A DNA stretch of 64,000 nucleotides, taken from assembly GCF_001729485.1 (NCBI RefSeq), contig NZ_CP017157.1, forward strand, positions 3,348,001 through 3,412,000, read 5' to 3'. The DNA comes from Streptomyces lydicus (GTDB lineage Bacteria > Actinomycetota > Actinomycetes > Streptomycetales > Streptomycetaceae). Below the pieces are notes generated by a model. The model had not been told where the DNA came from. It did not search any database and saw only the letters and a list, made by a program, of their open reading frames with translations. Positions 9,093 through 18,707 of this stretch are shown in pieces. The stretch's first letter is position 1. The number at the start of each line of letters is the position of its first letter. Made by a program: the position numbers and the translations under genes.

Positions 9093-9284
9093 TCACGGCA
9101 GATACCGCTCTATGGCGCCCGGGCCTTCCTCCGCGATCAGGCGCCTCGCCCACTCCAGGGCCCTGGGGGTGGGCTCACGGCCGGAGACCTTCACCAGGTC
9201 CTCCGGGTCGTAGGGCCGCTCGCTGCCGGTGTACAGCTCGGCCGGCCGGTGCTCGGCCGCATGCTCCCTGCCATTGCTCGTCAC
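9093..9284 (-). CDS. Small conserved hypothetical protein, 63 aa
   Basis: A GTG start preceded by a strong GAGGAGG Shine-Dalgarno opens a 63-aa acidic/basic soluble protein that includes ELYTGSERPYDPEDLVKVSG and EWARRLIAEEGPGAIERYLP. The pattern looks like a small conserved streptomycete protein and coding bias supports it, but no function can be assigned. It lies between the GH15 gene and the large PAS/PP2C regulator, which is transcribed in the same direction and ends about 110 nt upstream, so the two may be co-transcribed. The upstream ATGs at MMEPSE have no ribosome binding site. Confidence 0.65.
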   Translation of the reverse strand: MTSNGREHAAEHRPAELYTGSERPYDPEDLVKVSGREPTPRALEWARRLIAEEGPGAIERYLP

Positions 9285-9397
9285 AGGTCCTCCTCGTGTC
9301 CGCGCCCGCCGAGTCGCCGGGACCTCGCTTGGTTCCATCATGGGACCGCCTCCGAACACCCGCACGACGTGCGCCGGACCCGGCCCCGTGCACCCCG

Positions 9398-11806
9398 TCA
9401 GCCGCCCGTCCGCGGGGCACCGGGGTAGTCCGCAGGAAACGCCTGCTCGGTCCAGATCGTCTTGCCGTACGGCGTGTAGCGCGTCCCCCAGCGCTGCACC
9501 AGCTGCGCCACGATGAACAGCCCCCGGCCGCCCTCGTCGTCGCTGGCCGCGTGCCGCAGGTGCGGCGAGGTGTGCCCGGTGTCCGAGACCTCGGTCAGCA
9601 GCGTCCGGTCCCGCAGCAGCCGCAGGTGCAGCGGTCCCGACGCGTGCCGTACCGCATTGGTCACCAGCTCGCTCACCACCAGTTCGGTGGTGTGCGTCAG
9701 CTCCGCCAGGCCCCACTCGCGCAGCTGCCGGGTGGCCAGCTCCCGGGCCCGGCCGACCGCCGCGGCCTCGGCGGGCAGCTCCCAGGCCGTCACCTGCCGG
9801 ACGTCCAGTTCGCGGGTGCGCACCAGCAGCAGCGCCGAGTCGTCGGCGCCCGGCCCGTCCGGCAGCAGCTCGGCCAGGGCGCGGTCGCAGAGCTCGTCCA
9901 GCGGCCTGTCGTGGTCGGTCAGCACCCGGCCCAGCGTCCGCAGCCCCTGCTCGACGTCCCGGTCGCGGGTCTCCACCAGCCCGTCGGTGAACAGCGCGAT
10001 CAGGCTGCCCACCGGCAGCTCGATGTCCAGCGACTCGAACGGCAGGCCCCCGAGTCCCAGTGGTGGGCCGGCCGGCAGCTCCGGGAAGGACAGGCCGCCC
10101 GCCGGCTCGACGACGGCCGGCGGAAGGTGGCCGGCCCGCGCCATGGTGCAGCGCCGCGACACCGGGTCGTAGACCGCGTACAGGCAGGTCACGCCGGTGG
10201 CCACATCGTCCGGGCCGGCGCCCGGGCGGTCCTCCGCGGGCTGCCCGACCAGGTCGTCCAGCCGGCTCAGCAGCTCGTCGGGGGAGAGGTCCAGCTGCGC
10301 CAGCGCGCGTACGGTCGTCCGCAGCCGCCCCATCGTCGCCGCCGCCTCCAGGCCGTGGCCCACCACGTCCCCGACGACCAGCCCGACCCGTGTACCGGAC
10401 AGTTCGATCACATCGAACCAGTCACCGCCCACCCCGGTCCGGTCGTCGCTGGGCAGGTACCGGTGAGCCAGATCGACCGCGGACGGCTCGGGCAGGTGCT
10501 GCGGCAGCAGATTGCGCTGGAGGGTCAGTGCGGCGGCGTGCTCGCGGGCGAAGCGGCGCGCGTTGTCCAGGGACACCGCCGTGCGGGTCACCAGCTCGTC
10601 GGCGAGTGCGATCTCGCCCTTGTCGAAGAACGCCGGCTCTCCCTCGCGGGTGAACGCGACCAGCCCCATCCCGGCGCCGCCCGCCCGCAGCGGCACCACC
10701 ATGCTGCTCTCCCCGCGCACCATCCCCCCGGACGACAGGCTGCGGTACGGCAGCGAGCCCGGCGGGTACGCGACGCGGTACGGGTCGTGCGGCGGCGCGT
10801 CCGGCGGGTCGCCGACCGAGCGGGTGGCGACCCGGACGAGGGTGGGCAGGGCGCCGTCGCCCGGCCCCGGCTCCTCGCCCGCCAGCACGGACTCCACCAG
10901 GTCGACGGTCACCAGGGAGGCGAAGTCCGGCACCGCCACCTCGGTCATCTCCCGGGCGGTGACGGTCATGTCGAGGGTGGTGCCGATCCGGCGGCCGGCC
11001 GCCACCAGGAGGTTCAGCCGGCGCTGGGCCCGGTAGCGGTCGGTGATGTCGAAGGCGTCCTCACACACCCCGATCACCTGCCCGCGGGCGTCGAGCAGCC
11101 GGTAGTACGAGCAGGACCAGACGTGCTCGGGGCCCGGCTCGGAGGGCTGCTGCCCCACGAAATGCAGATCGAGGACCGGCTCACCGGTGTCCAGGACCTG
11201 CTGCATCACCCCGTCCAGCGTCCGCGGATACCCCTCGGTCACGAACTCGCCGTCCGGGTACAGCGCCTCGGCCCGGACGCCCAGGAAGTCCTTGAGCGGC
11301 AGCCCGATCTCCCGGATGAACGCGGCATTCCCCCAGGTCACCCGCAGATCGGTGTCGTAGATGCCCAGACCGACCGGGGACTGCGTGGCCAGCCCGCCGA
11401 GCATCGCCTGCTGGGACTCCCACAGCTGCTGCTCGGCCAGCGGGGCCGCCACCAGGATGCGGGCCGGCACGCCCCGGGTACCGGACTCCGTGATGTTCAC
11501 CGGGCAGGTGGTGAGCGCCACCTCCAGCAGCCGGCCGTCGCGGTGCCGGGCCGTGCGGGCCTCGATGCCGCTCAGCGAGGCTTCCGGCGGCCGTCCGGCG
11601 CCCGCCCTGCCGGTCGCCTCGGCGGCCGGCAGAAAGGTCCGCAGCGGACGCCCGAGGACCTCCTCCGGCGGGTAGCCCAGCAGCTTCCGGGCCGCCGGGC
11701 TCCACCCGATGACCACGTCCTGGGCGTCCAGAACCGCGGTGGCCGCCCTGGTGACGTCGAGGGGACCACGGAATTCGGCGCTCTCCACCGCGTTCCATGC
11801 GTTCAT
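9398..11806 (-). CDS. PAS-GAF-PP2C (SpoIIE/RsbU) phosphatase with C-terminal HATPase domain
   Basis: An 802-aa cytosolic regulator. Two PAS-type domains (about 15-260) precede a GAF-like domain (about 275-430). The PP2C/SpoIIE phosphatase follows, with LPSDDRTGVGGDWFDV, GDVVGHGLEAAATMGRLR, LFTDGLVETRDRD and the distal metal site GADDSALLLVRT. At the C-terminus is a GHKL ATPase/anti-sigma kinase domain with ELVTNAVRHA and DEGGRGLFIV. The phosphatase is expected to dephosphorylate an anti-sigma-factor antagonist and the kinase to phosphorylate it or bind a sigma factor, so one protein carries both arms of a partner switch. No partner antagonist gene is adjacent. The input signal is unknown. Confidence 0.9.
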   Translation of the reverse strand: MNAWNAVESAEFRGPLDVTRAATAVLDAQDVVIGWSPAARKLLGYPPEEVLGRPLRTFLPAAEATGRAGAGRPPEASLSGIEARTARHRDGRLLEVALTTCPVNITESGTRGVPARILVAAPLAEQQLWESQQAMLGGLATQSPVGLGIYDTDLRVTWGNAAFIREIGLPLKDFLGVRAEALYPDGEFVTEGYPRTLDGVMQQVLDTGEPVLDLHFVGQQPSEPGPEHVWSCSYYRLLDARGQVIGVCEDAFDITDRYRAQRRLNLLVAAGRRIGTTLDMTVTAREMTEVAVPDFASLVTVDLVESVLAGEEPGPGDGALPTLVRVATRSVGDPPDAPPHDPYRVAYPPGSLPYRSLSSGGMVRGESSMVVPLRAGGAGMGLVAFTREGEPAFFDKGEIALADELVTRTAVSLDNARRFAREHAAALTLQRNLLPQHLPEPSAVDLAHRYLPSDDRTGVGGDWFDVIELSGTRVGLVVGDVVGHGLEAAATMGRLRTTVRALAQLDLSPDELLSRLDDLVGQPAEDRPGAGPDDVATGVTCLYAVYDPVSRRCTMARAGHLPPAVVEPAGGLSFPELPAGPPLGLGGLPFESLDIELPVGSLIALFTDGLVETRDRDVEQGLRTLGRVLTDHDRPLDELCDRALAELLPDGPGADDSALLLVRTRELDVRQVTAWELPAEAAAVGRARELATRQLREWGLAELTHTTELVVSELVTNAVRHASGPLHLRLLRDRTLLTEVSDTGHTSPHLRHAASDDEGGRGLFIVAQLVQRWGTRYTPYGKTIWTEQAFPADYPGAPRTGG

Positions 11807-11963
11807 GGCATCAACCCAGCCCGGTTACGTATGTACAGCATCGATCCTGATCAAGACCGGCACAACTGCGCTGCCCCGCGGGGGCGCCCTTGGTGCGGCC
11901 CCGCGGGGTCGCTGGCACAGTGGGAGGGGCGCGAAGGGGGCGAAGCGACAGGAGGCAGATGTC

Positions 11964-12743
11964 ATGTCGGCCCACGGCCGCGCGACTCCGGGCCGCGGTG
12001 CTCCGTGCTGGGTCAGCCTGATGGCCCGCGACCTGGGGGCCGCGCAGGACTTCTACTCCGCCGTCCTGGGCTGGCGGTTCCGCCCGGCCAGCCTCGGCGA
12101 GGAGTTCTCCGTCGCCGTGGCCGACGGGCAGCCGGTGGCCGGCATCGGCGCGCTCGCCCAGAGCTACCGGATCGCCGTGGCCTGGACCTCGTACTTCGCG
12201 GTGGACGACGCCGACCTCACCGCGGACCGGATCCGCGAGCGCGGCGCGACCGTCGCGGTCGGCCCGCTGAAGCTCGGGCCCGGACGCGCCGCCCTGGCCG
12301 CCGACCGCGACGGCGCCACGTTCGGCTTCTGGGAGGGCCAGCGGCTGGCCTGGTCGGTCGGGCAGGGCAACGCCCCCGCCCGTCTGGAACTGCGCACCCG
12401 GGACGCCTTCGAGGCCGCCATCTTCTACGCGGAGGTCTTCGACTGGGCCTCGGGCGAGCCGGGCGGCTGCGAGGTGACCTACGAGCACGACCAGGTGGTC
12501 GTCCACGACGGTCCGCACACCGTCGCCACGCTGCGCGGCGGCGCCGTCGAGTCCGCCCCCGACCCGCGGGTACGGCCCCGCTGGGACGTCCACTTCCCGG
12601 TCCGCGACCTCGAGAAGGTGACCGCCGCGGCGGTGGCCGCCGGCGGCACCGTCACCCCGGTGACCTCCACGGTCGACGGCGAGGGCTACCAGGCCGTCGT
12701 CCGGGACCCCGACGGCGGCCTGTTCACCGTCACCTCGACCTGA
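11964..12743 (+). CDS. VOC (glyoxalase-fold) superfamily protein
   Basis: A 259-aa protein with two tandem glyoxalase/bleomycin-resistance-fold halves: CWVSLMARDLGAAQDFYSAVLGW in the first and RLELRTRDAFEAAIFYAEVFDW in the second, closing with VRDPDGGLFTVTST. Such two-module VOC proteins include dioxygenases, isomerases and small-molecule binders; the substrate here is unknown. The ATG lies 8 nt after a GGAGG Shine-Dalgarno. It is convergent with the following membrane protein gene. Confidence 0.85.
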   Translation: MSAHGRATPGRGAPCWVSLMARDLGAAQDFYSAVLGWRFRPASLGEEFSVAVADGQPVAGIGALAQSYRIAVAWTSYFAVDDADLTADRIRERGATVAVGPLKLGPGRAALAADRDGATFGFWEGQRLAWSVGQGNAPARLELRTRDAFEAAIFYAEVFDWASGEPGGCEVTYEHDQVVVHDGPHTVATLRGGAVESAPDPRVRPRWDVHFPVRDLEKVTAAAVAAGGTVTPVTSTVDGEGYQAVVRDPDGGLFTVTST

Positions 12744-12745
12744 CG

Positions 12746-12777
12746 GACCGGGCCCGGCGGCGCGTCACCGCCCGGTC
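12746..12777. terminator. Convergent terminator hairpin
   Basis: 8-bp arms GACCGGGC / GCCCGGTC with a 16-nt loop sit directly between the converging VOC gene and the downstream minus-strand gene, overlapping the latter's stop. Confidence 0.5.
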
Positions 12778-15568
12778 AGCGGCCCTTCTCCGGCTCCAGC
12801 GGCGGGCACCACGAGGACTGCGTCCGCCCGCCGACCCGGCCGCAGAACCCGGCCTGCGTCGGGTGGCCCGTCCCGTCGATGTGCTGCACCGACAGCAGCT
12901 TGTCCAACGGGACCTGGCGGTCCACGTCCCCGCCGAAGCTGATGATGCCGCTCGCCCCGTCGAGCGCCTCGTCGCCGTGCACCCCGCTGATCGCGTGCCA
13001 CACCGCGGGCGGCGTCAGCGGCATCTGCGCGGCCTCCTCCCGCAGTTGCTTGACCGCGTTGACGTACAGCTTCACCGCGTCGAAGCCGAGCGCCGCATGG
13101 CCGTCCAGCGACGAGTTGGGGATCTTCGCGCACTCGTCGTGGAAGATCCGGCTCAGTTCCGCGTACAGCTCGCTGCTGCCGTCGCAGCGCGCCGAGCCGA
13201 GGGTGAAGTCCAGGAAGTCGTACGGGATCCCGGGGTAGTGCTCGCGGCGGTCCGCGTCGGCCGCCAGCCGCGCCACGTCGTCACCGCCGAGGAGCGCCGG
13301 CGGCGTCGAGTTGCAGGACTCGTTGATCCCGCCCAGCAGCGACTCGAAGTCCTCCGCGCGCCCGGCGAAGAACACCACACCCCGGTAGGAGCAGCTGCGC
13401 TGGCCGACCGTCCCCGGCCCCGGGGCGTCCGACGAGGGCTCCTGGCCCGGCGGCGGGGGCGGGGTGAACGGGGTCCGCTCCACCGCGAACCCGCGGGCCT
13501 TGAAGCGCCGCGCGACGTCGTCGCTGAGGGTCCTGCTGTAGGTGTCGGTGGGGTCGGCCGAGCCGATGATCCGCACCTGGCGGGCCGGTTTCCGCCCGTC
13601 CCGCGCCACGACGTGATCGGCGTACGCGGCGGCGACGTCCGCCTCCCGGGTGTTCTGCGGCGACACCTGGAAGTACATGGGCGACTGCCGCACCAGGGTG
13701 TCAGCGGACAGCGTCGTGGCCACCATCGGCAGCCCCACCGCGGTCAGTTTGCGGATCGTCCGGTTGGTCGCCTCGCGGCTCTGGTCGAGCCCGGTGACCC
13801 CGACGATCGACGGGTCCTGCTGCCTGAGCGCGTCGAGGATGTCCACCACCTGGGTGCCGAAACGCATCCCCGAACCGGCGTTGGCGGGGAAGATCCGCAG
13901 GATCGGTTCGGTGGCGCCGGTGCTGCGCAGCTGGCGGGACTGCGCGCTCGCCGCGCCCTGCAGCGCCTCGCGCCCGTAGGCGAGCTGGCCGGACGGCTTC
14001 CCCGAGACGCTGAGCAGCGCGGAGAGGTGGACCAGGGTGACGAACGGGCGCTCCGGGGACGCCTTGTGGGCCTCCTCGGCGCGGGCGTTCTGGGCGTAGA
14101 TGGTCTGCAGGGTGTTGTCGAGCGACGGGTCGGGGGAGTGGAAGGTGAAGCCGTACCGCGCCACCCCGATGCACTCGCCGGTCGGTGCGGTACGCAGGGT
14201 CTGCGCGTCGTCGTCGAAGCGGCCCAGGCCGCAGTGCGCGTCCCGGAAGCCGCTCTCGGTGCGCAGCACCAGACCGGCGCCGCCCAGCAGCGCGACGGTC
14301 ACCGCGCAGGCCGCCACCACGGACGTCATCCGGCGCGCCCACAGCGGCGGTGCGGGAATCCGCAGCCGGGCGTCCTGGGCGACCTCCAGCCGCCGCGTCA
14401 GCTCGTAGGTCTCGTGGGACGGCGGCATCAGCGGCGGAATGCTGACCGGCAGGTACCAGGGCGCGCGGTTACGGGCCCGGCCCTGGTGCAGGAAGGTCTC
14501 CCGCCAGCCGCCGTACAGCCGGTCGGTGAGCTCCCACAGGGACCTGTGCCCCCAGTCCTCACGGACCTCGGAGCCCTCGGCCGGGGGTTCGGCGCCGCAG
14601 GCGATGACCAGCAGCGGGTCGAAGGCGCCGGTCTCGTTGCGGACGTCGATGATCGTCCGCAGCAGCGGATAGCCGCAGTTGTCCGGGCCCACGCCGTCCA
14701 GCAGCGCCACGCAGTACGCGGTCCGGCGGGCCGTCCGGGGCCGCCAGAAGCGGCGGCGGAACGCCACCCGCAGGTCCTCCAGGAACGCGTTGACCATCAA
14801 CTTCCGCAGCTGCTCCGGGTCTTCGACCTGGTTGTGCGGGGTGGTCAGCCGCTCGGCGAACCCGGTGAAGGTGCCCGGGTCGCGCGGAGCGAGGTACGGC
14901 TGGTTGAGCAGCCAGCGGTACGCGCAGCCCAGCCCGCGGCGCACCCGGAACCACGCGAGCGGGAAGACGTGGACCGCGAACAGCCACACCCACCAGGGCA
15001 CCTTGCCGTCCACCGCGAGTTCGGTCTCCGGGGAACGCAGCAGCCCGAACATCCGCCGGCGCCGGAACTCCCGCTCGCGCAGGGCCTGGAGCAGCGAGTG
15101 GTCGTTGCCCTCGACGTCGCCGTGGTGGCTGGGCCCGCCGCCCGCGCCGACCTGCGTCAGCCAGTTGACCAGGCCGAAGCGGCGGAAGCGGACCCGCCCG
15201 TCGCTGCCGTTGACGCCGAGGGCGAAGCCCTGCGCCAGCCGTTCCAGGGTGTGCCGGACCGCCTCGACGGAGTCCGGGGGAGCGGCGGGCTCGGGGCCGG
15301 ACCGCACGTCGTGCAGGACGTGCGGCACCCGGCGGGGGTCGGCGTGGCTGAGGAAGTAACTGATCCCTTTGGCGAGCCGGGTGTGGTCGTCCCCGGCCAC
15401 CAGGCAGACCACCGGGAGCCCTTCGCGGCCCTGCGCCACGCCACGGTGCCGCACCGGTTCGGGACACTCGCGACGCCGGGGCCTGCGCACCAGATCGGCT
15501 GTCAGACGGAGCAGATGCCCGGCTCCGCGGAAGACGGGGATGGGGGAATCGAGTTCGTTCGACGCCAT
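12776..15568 (-). CDS. Large membrane protein with C-terminal periplasmic-binding-protein (type I) domain
   Basis: A 930-aa protein. The N-terminal ~430 residues are soluble, with patches such as PVVCLVAGDDHTRLAKGISY and YCVALLDGVGPDNCGYPLL that resemble a degenerate NTPase fold without a recognisable Walker A. One transmembrane helix follows (TSVVAACAVTVALLGGAGLV). The outside part is type I periplasmic-binding-like (FVTLVHLSALLS, VVDILDALRQQDPSIVGVTG, QVRIIGSADPTDTYS, AALGFDAVKLYVNAVKQL) and includes cysteines. It resembles actinobacterial proteins labelled ABC transporter substrate-binding, but no permease or ATPase is adjacent, so a ligand-sensing role is equally plausible. The start with an AGGGGC ribosome site is preferred over an upstream ATG at 15646. 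Confidence 0.75.
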   Translation of the reverse strand: MASNELDSPIPVFRGAGHLLRLTADLVRRPRRRECPEPVRHRGVAQGREGLPVVCLVAGDDHTRLAKGISYFLSHADPRRVPHVLHDVRSGPEPAAPPDSVEAVRHTLERLAQGFALGVNGSDGRVRFRRFGLVNWLTQVGAGGGPSHHGDVEGNDHSLLQALREREFRRRRMFGLLRSPETELAVDGKVPWWVWLFAVHVFPLAWFRVRRGLGCAYRWLLNQPYLAPRDPGTFTGFAERLTTPHNQVEDPEQLRKLMVNAFLEDLRVAFRRRFWRPRTARRTAYCVALLDGVGPDNCGYPLLRTIIDVRNETGAFDPLLVIACGAEPPAEGSEVREDWGHRSLWELTDRLYGGWRETFLHQGRARNRAPWYLPVSIPPLMPPSHETYELTRRLEVAQDARLRIPAPPLWARRMTSVVAACAVTVALLGGAGLVLRTESGFRDAHCGLGRFDDDAQTLRTAPTGECIGVARYGFTFHSPDPSLDNTLQTIYAQNARAEEAHKASPERPFVTLVHLSALLSVSGKPSGQLAYGREALQGAASAQSRQLRSTGATEPILRIFPANAGSGMRFGTQVVDILDALRQQDPSIVGVTGLDQSREATNRTIRKLTAVGLPMVATTLSADTLVRQSPMYFQVSPQNTREADVAAAYADHVVARDGRKPARQVRIIGSADPTDTYSRTLSDDVARRFKARGFAVERTPFTPPPPPGQEPSSDAPGPGTVGQRSCSYRGVVFFAGRAEDFESLLGGINESCNSTPPALLGGDDVARLAADADRREHYPGIPYDFLDFTLGSARCDGSSELYAELSRIFHDECAKIPNSSLDGHAALGFDAVKLYVNAVKQLREEAAQMPLTPPAVWHAISGVHGDEALDGASGIISFGGDVDRQVPLDKLLSVQHIDGTGHPTQAGFCGRVGGRTQSSWCPPLEPEKGR

Positions 15569-15669
15569 GGTGCCCCTGAGTAAGGGTCGGAGTAGGGCCG
15601 GTATTCTGACACCGCTCCGTCGGCGGTCGCTATGGTTCCGCCTCACTCAGGGGCCCCCTGCTCCCCGCC

Positions 15670-15706
15670 GGTCCCGCCCGCCGTCGTCAGAGGGACGGGC
15701 GGGACC
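15670..15706 (-). terminator. Terminator of the protease gene
   Basis: Perfect 11-bp arms GGTCCCGCCCG / CGGGCGGGACC with a 15-nt loop lie 32 nt downstream of the protease stop on the minus strand. Confidence 0.7.
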
Positions 15707-15737
15707 GTGCGGAGGGCGAACCTCCTTTTGCCTGCGG

Positions 15738-17300
15738 TCAGTTGAGCGAGTCGCCGGCCGCCGATCCGGGGTCCTGGGCACCCGTGCCCGGAGCCTCCGT
15801 GCCGGGGTCCTGGGTGCCCGGGTCGCCGGCACCGGCGTCCCCGGCGCCCGCGTTCGCCGCGCCCGCGTCACCGGCACCCGCGCTGCCCGCGCCCGCGTCA
15901 CCGGCACCCCCGGCACCCGCGGCGCCGCCGCCCTGGTCCCCGCCGCCGGCGGCGCTGCCGCCACCGCCCTGGTCACCGCCGGCCGCGGCGCCACCGCCAC
16001 CGCCACCACCGCCGGCGCCGATCTCCGCCCCGGTGGCCTTCAGGGCGTCGGTGACCGGCTGGAAGAAGGTCTCGCCGCCCTGGGTGCAGTCGCCGCTGCC
16101 GCCCGAGGTCAGACCGACGGCCGAGTCACCGGAGAACATCGAGCCGCCGCTGTCGCCGGGCTCCGCGCAGACGTCCGTCTGTATCAGGCCGTTGACGATG
16201 TCGCCGTTGCCGTAGTTCACCGTGGCGTCCAGGCCGGTGACGGTGCCGTCGTGCACACCGGTGGTGGAACCCGACCGCTGCACCTTCATGCCGACCGCGG
16301 CCTCCGCGGCCTTGCTGATCGCCTGGGTGCTGCCGTTGCCGAGGTCGACCGCGCTCTGCGGCTGCGCCCCCGGGTCGTCGTAGGTGACCAGCGCGAAGTC
16401 GGTCTTCGGGAACTTGGAGTCGGCCACCGTCCCCAGCGGCTGCCCGCCGCCCTGGTCCGCCGACCAGGTCTTGGAGTCGTTGCCGCAGTGGCCCGCCGTC
16501 AGGAAGGCGGGCGCGCCCTTGACCGTCACGTTGAAACCGAGGGAGCAGCGGGCGTTGCCGCCGAAGATGGCACTGCCGCCGACCGGCCCGGCCGCCGCAC
16601 CGCCCCCCTGGCCGCCGCCCTGGTCCCCGCCGCCCTGGCCGCCGCTGTTCGCCGCGCTTCCGCCGGCTCCGCCGTTGGAGTCCGCCGCACCGTTGGCGTT
16701 GCCGTTGGCATTCCCGTTGGCGTTTCCGTTCGCGTTGCCACCGGCGTCGCCGTTGGCCGCGCCCCCCATCGCGTCGCCGTCGAACCGCTTGAACTCGCCA
16801 CGGGACCGCTTGACGGTCACCATGCCGTTGCCCATCCGGTCGGTCACCTTGCTGAGGGTGGCCATCTTGGCGCCGGTGACCGTCTTGTCGGCCAGCACCA
16901 CGATCTTGTTGGTCTTCGGATCGATCGACCACGCCGTGCCGGGCACCGAGGCGTCGTTCCGCAGTGTCCGGGCACCGGCCTTGAGCGCGGTCAAGCTGTT
17001 GTGCACGACCTTGGCGACCGCGCCCTTGGCCCGCACGCTCGACGCGCCGTCCTCGGAAAGGACGTTCATGACCAGGTGGCCGTTCGCACCGTCCAGGTAC
17101 CAGCCGGCGGCCTGGTCGCCGAGATCGGCCTTGAGAGCCGTCGCCACCTGGGTGGCCGCAGGGGCGCTGAAGGTCCGCAGGGCCGCGGGCCGGTCCGTGC
17201 TCGCGTTGGCGTTGGGGAGCAGGATCGCCGCGCCCGCGATGGCGGCCGCGGCCGCGCCGGCGATGGCGCCCGTCCGCTTGTTCACATGTCGGTGGCTCAA
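15738..17300 (-). CDS. Secreted streptogrisin-like serine protease (S1E) with low-complexity linker and tail
   Basis: A 520-aa preproprotein: signal peptide ending near LLPNANA, alpha-lytic-type prodomain, an Asn/Gly repeat linker (NANGNANGNANG followed by GGQGGGDQGG), then a chymotrypsin-fold domain. The triad is visible as His in LTAGHCGN, Asp in KTDFALVTYDD and Ser in PGDSGGSMFSG, with RCSLGFNV and disulphide cysteines as in streptogrisins. About 110 residues of Gly/Ala/Asp/Pro repeats follow the catalytic domain. The usual family ends after the protease or with a small carbohydrate-binding domain, so this tail is unusual. A TTG start is chosen because GGAGG lies 8 nt before it; the GTG 15 nt further in is too far from it. 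Confidence 0.88.
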   Translation of the reverse strand: MSHRHVNKRTGAIAGAAAAAIAGAAILLPNANASTDRPAALRTFSAPAATQVATALKADLGDQAAGWYLDGANGHLVMNVLSEDGASSVRAKGAVAKVVHNSLTALKAGARTLRNDASVPGTAWSIDPKTNKIVVLADKTVTGAKMATLSKVTDRMGNGMVTVKRSRGEFKRFDGDAMGGAANGDAGGNANGNANGNANGNANGAADSNGGAGGSAANSGGQGGGDQGGGQGGGAAAGPVGGSAIFGGNARCSLGFNVTVKGAPAFLTAGHCGNDSKTWSADQGGGQPLGTVADSKFPKTDFALVTYDDPGAQPQSAVDLGNGSTQAISKAAEAAVGMKVQRSGSTTGVHDGTVTGLDATVNYGNGDIVNGLIQTDVCAEPGDSGGSMFSGDSAVGLTSGGSGDCTQGGETFFQPVTDALKATGAEIGAGGGGGGGGAAAGGDQGGGGSAAGGGDQGGGAAGAGGAGDAGAGSAGAGDAGAANAGAGDAGAGDPGTQDPGTEAPGTGAQDPGSAAGDSLN

Positions 17301-17642
17301 TTCACTGACCTCCAGGGACGCACAGGAACGATGCACACGGGAGGCCGCGGTGCGTCGCGTCAGCACCCGTGTGAGGTTGCATCCAGTCCTACGTAGCGCC
17401 GCCCGCCCCGGTCTCAGGGCCACTCAAGCTGTGATGAATTCCGTCGTTCGCGGCTGCGACGTCCTACACTCCCGGCCCGCCCGCTCCCGCCCGCACACGA
17501 GACGGGCGTAAAGGTCAGCTGTGACCGCATTTAAGAAAACCTCGATGGACCTGGCGGCCGGGGTACGGAAGATTTCCTGACGAAGATCGGGTGGCCGGTA
17601 TGCGCCCCCGGCAGGTCACTTTTACGTACGGGAGCCGACGCG
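17301..17642. promoter_or_regulatory. Divergent promoter region, protease and tdh
   Basis: This 342-bp non-coding stretch separates the minus-strand protease from plus-strand tdh. It holds locally AT-rich patches (for example ATTTAAGAAAACC near 17530), as expected for promoters, but I see no convincing operator or RNA structure. Confidence 0.4.
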
Positions 17643-18671
17643 GTGAAGGCACTGGTCAAGCAGAAGGCGGAGCCGGGACTCCGGCTCACGGACGTGCCGG
17701 AGCCGTCCGTCGGCCCGGGCGATGTACTGATCAAGGTGCTCCGCACCGGCATCTGCGGCACGGATCTGCACATTCGCGCCTGGGACGGCTGGGCCCAGCA
17801 GGCCGTGCGCACCCCGCTGACCCTCGGCCACGAATTCGTCGGCGAGGTGGTGGAGACCGGCCGCGACGTGACCGAGGTCAAGGCCGGCGATCTGGTCAGC
17901 GGCGAGGGCCACCTCGTCTGCGGAAAGTGCCGCAACTGCCTCGCCGGGCGCCGTCATCTGTGCCGCGCCACCGTCGGCCTCGGCGTCGGCCGGGACGGCG
18001 CCTTCGCCGAGTACGTGGCGCTGCCCGCCGCCAATGTGTGGGTGCACCGCGTCCCCGTCGACCTCGACATCGCCGCGATCTTCGACCCGTTCGGCAACGC
18101 CGTGCACACCGCGCTGTCGTTCCCGCTGGTCGGCGAGGACGTCCTGATCACCGGCGCCGGACCGATCGGCATCATGGCGGCGGCGGTCGCCCGGCACGCC
18201 GGCGCCCGCAACGTCGTGATCACCGATGTCAGCGAGGACCGCCTGGACCTGGCCCGCAAGGTCGGCGTGAGCCTCGCGCTCAACGTCGCGGACGCGACCA
18301 TCGCCGACGGCCAGCGCGAACTGGGTCTGCGCGAGGGCTTCGACATCGGCCTGGAGATGTCCGGCCGGCCCGAGGCGATGCGCGACATGATCGCCAACAT
18401 GACCAACGGCGGCCGGATCGCCATGCTCGGTCTGCCCGCGCAGGAATTCCCCGTCGACTGGGCCCGGATCGTCACCTCCATGATCACGATCAAGGGCATC
18501 TACGGCCGGGAGATGTTCGAGACCTGGTACGCGATGTCCGTCCTGCTCGAAGGCGGTCTCGACCTCGCGCCCGTGATCACCGGCCGGTACTCCTACCGGG
18601 ACTTCGACGCCGCCTTCGACGACGCCGCCAGCGGACGCAGCGGCAAGATCATCCTCGACTGGACCGCCTGA
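17643..18671 (+). CDS. tdh: L-threonine 3-dehydrogenase
   Basis: A 342-aa zinc-dependent medium-chain dehydrogenase that oxidises L-threonine to 2-amino-3-ketobutyrate with NAD+. It shows the catalytic-zinc [16 protein letters not shown], the structural-zinc region [15 protein letters not shown] with four cysteines, and the NAD-binding [27 protein letters not shown] and [13 protein letters not shown] are characteristic of Tdh. The GTG start is followed 36 nt after the stop by kbl, the enzyme that cleaves the product, so the pair forms the classical tdh-kbl threonine catabolic operon. Length matches the E. coli enzyme (341 aa). Confidence 0.96.
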   Translation: MKALVKQKAEPGLRLTDVPEPSVGPGDVLIKVLRTGICGTDLHIRAWDGWAQQAVRTPLTLGHEFVGEVVETGRDVTEVKAGDLVSGEGHLVCGKCRNCLAGRRHLCRATVGLGVGRDGAFAEYVALPAANVWVHRVPVDLDIAAIFDPFGNAVHTALSFPLVGEDVLITGAGPIGIMAAAVARHAGARNVVITDVSEDRLDLARKVGVSLALNVADATIADGQRELGLREGFDIGLEMSGRPEAMRDMIANMTNGGRIAMLGLPAQEFPVDWARIVTSMITIKGIYGREMFETWYAMSVLLEGGLDLAPVITGRYSYRDFDAAFDDAASGRSGKIILDWTA

Positions 18672-18707
18672 CCCGGCCCGTCCGCCCCGACTCCTGGAGA
18701 ATTTCCG

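Noticed and set aside
9296..15583. Very long plus-strand open frame over the regulator and membrane-protein genes
   Set aside because: It is the antisense shadow of genuine minus-strand genes in a ~73% GC genome; product is Arg/Gln/His/Pro-rich with no domain and reversed codon bias.
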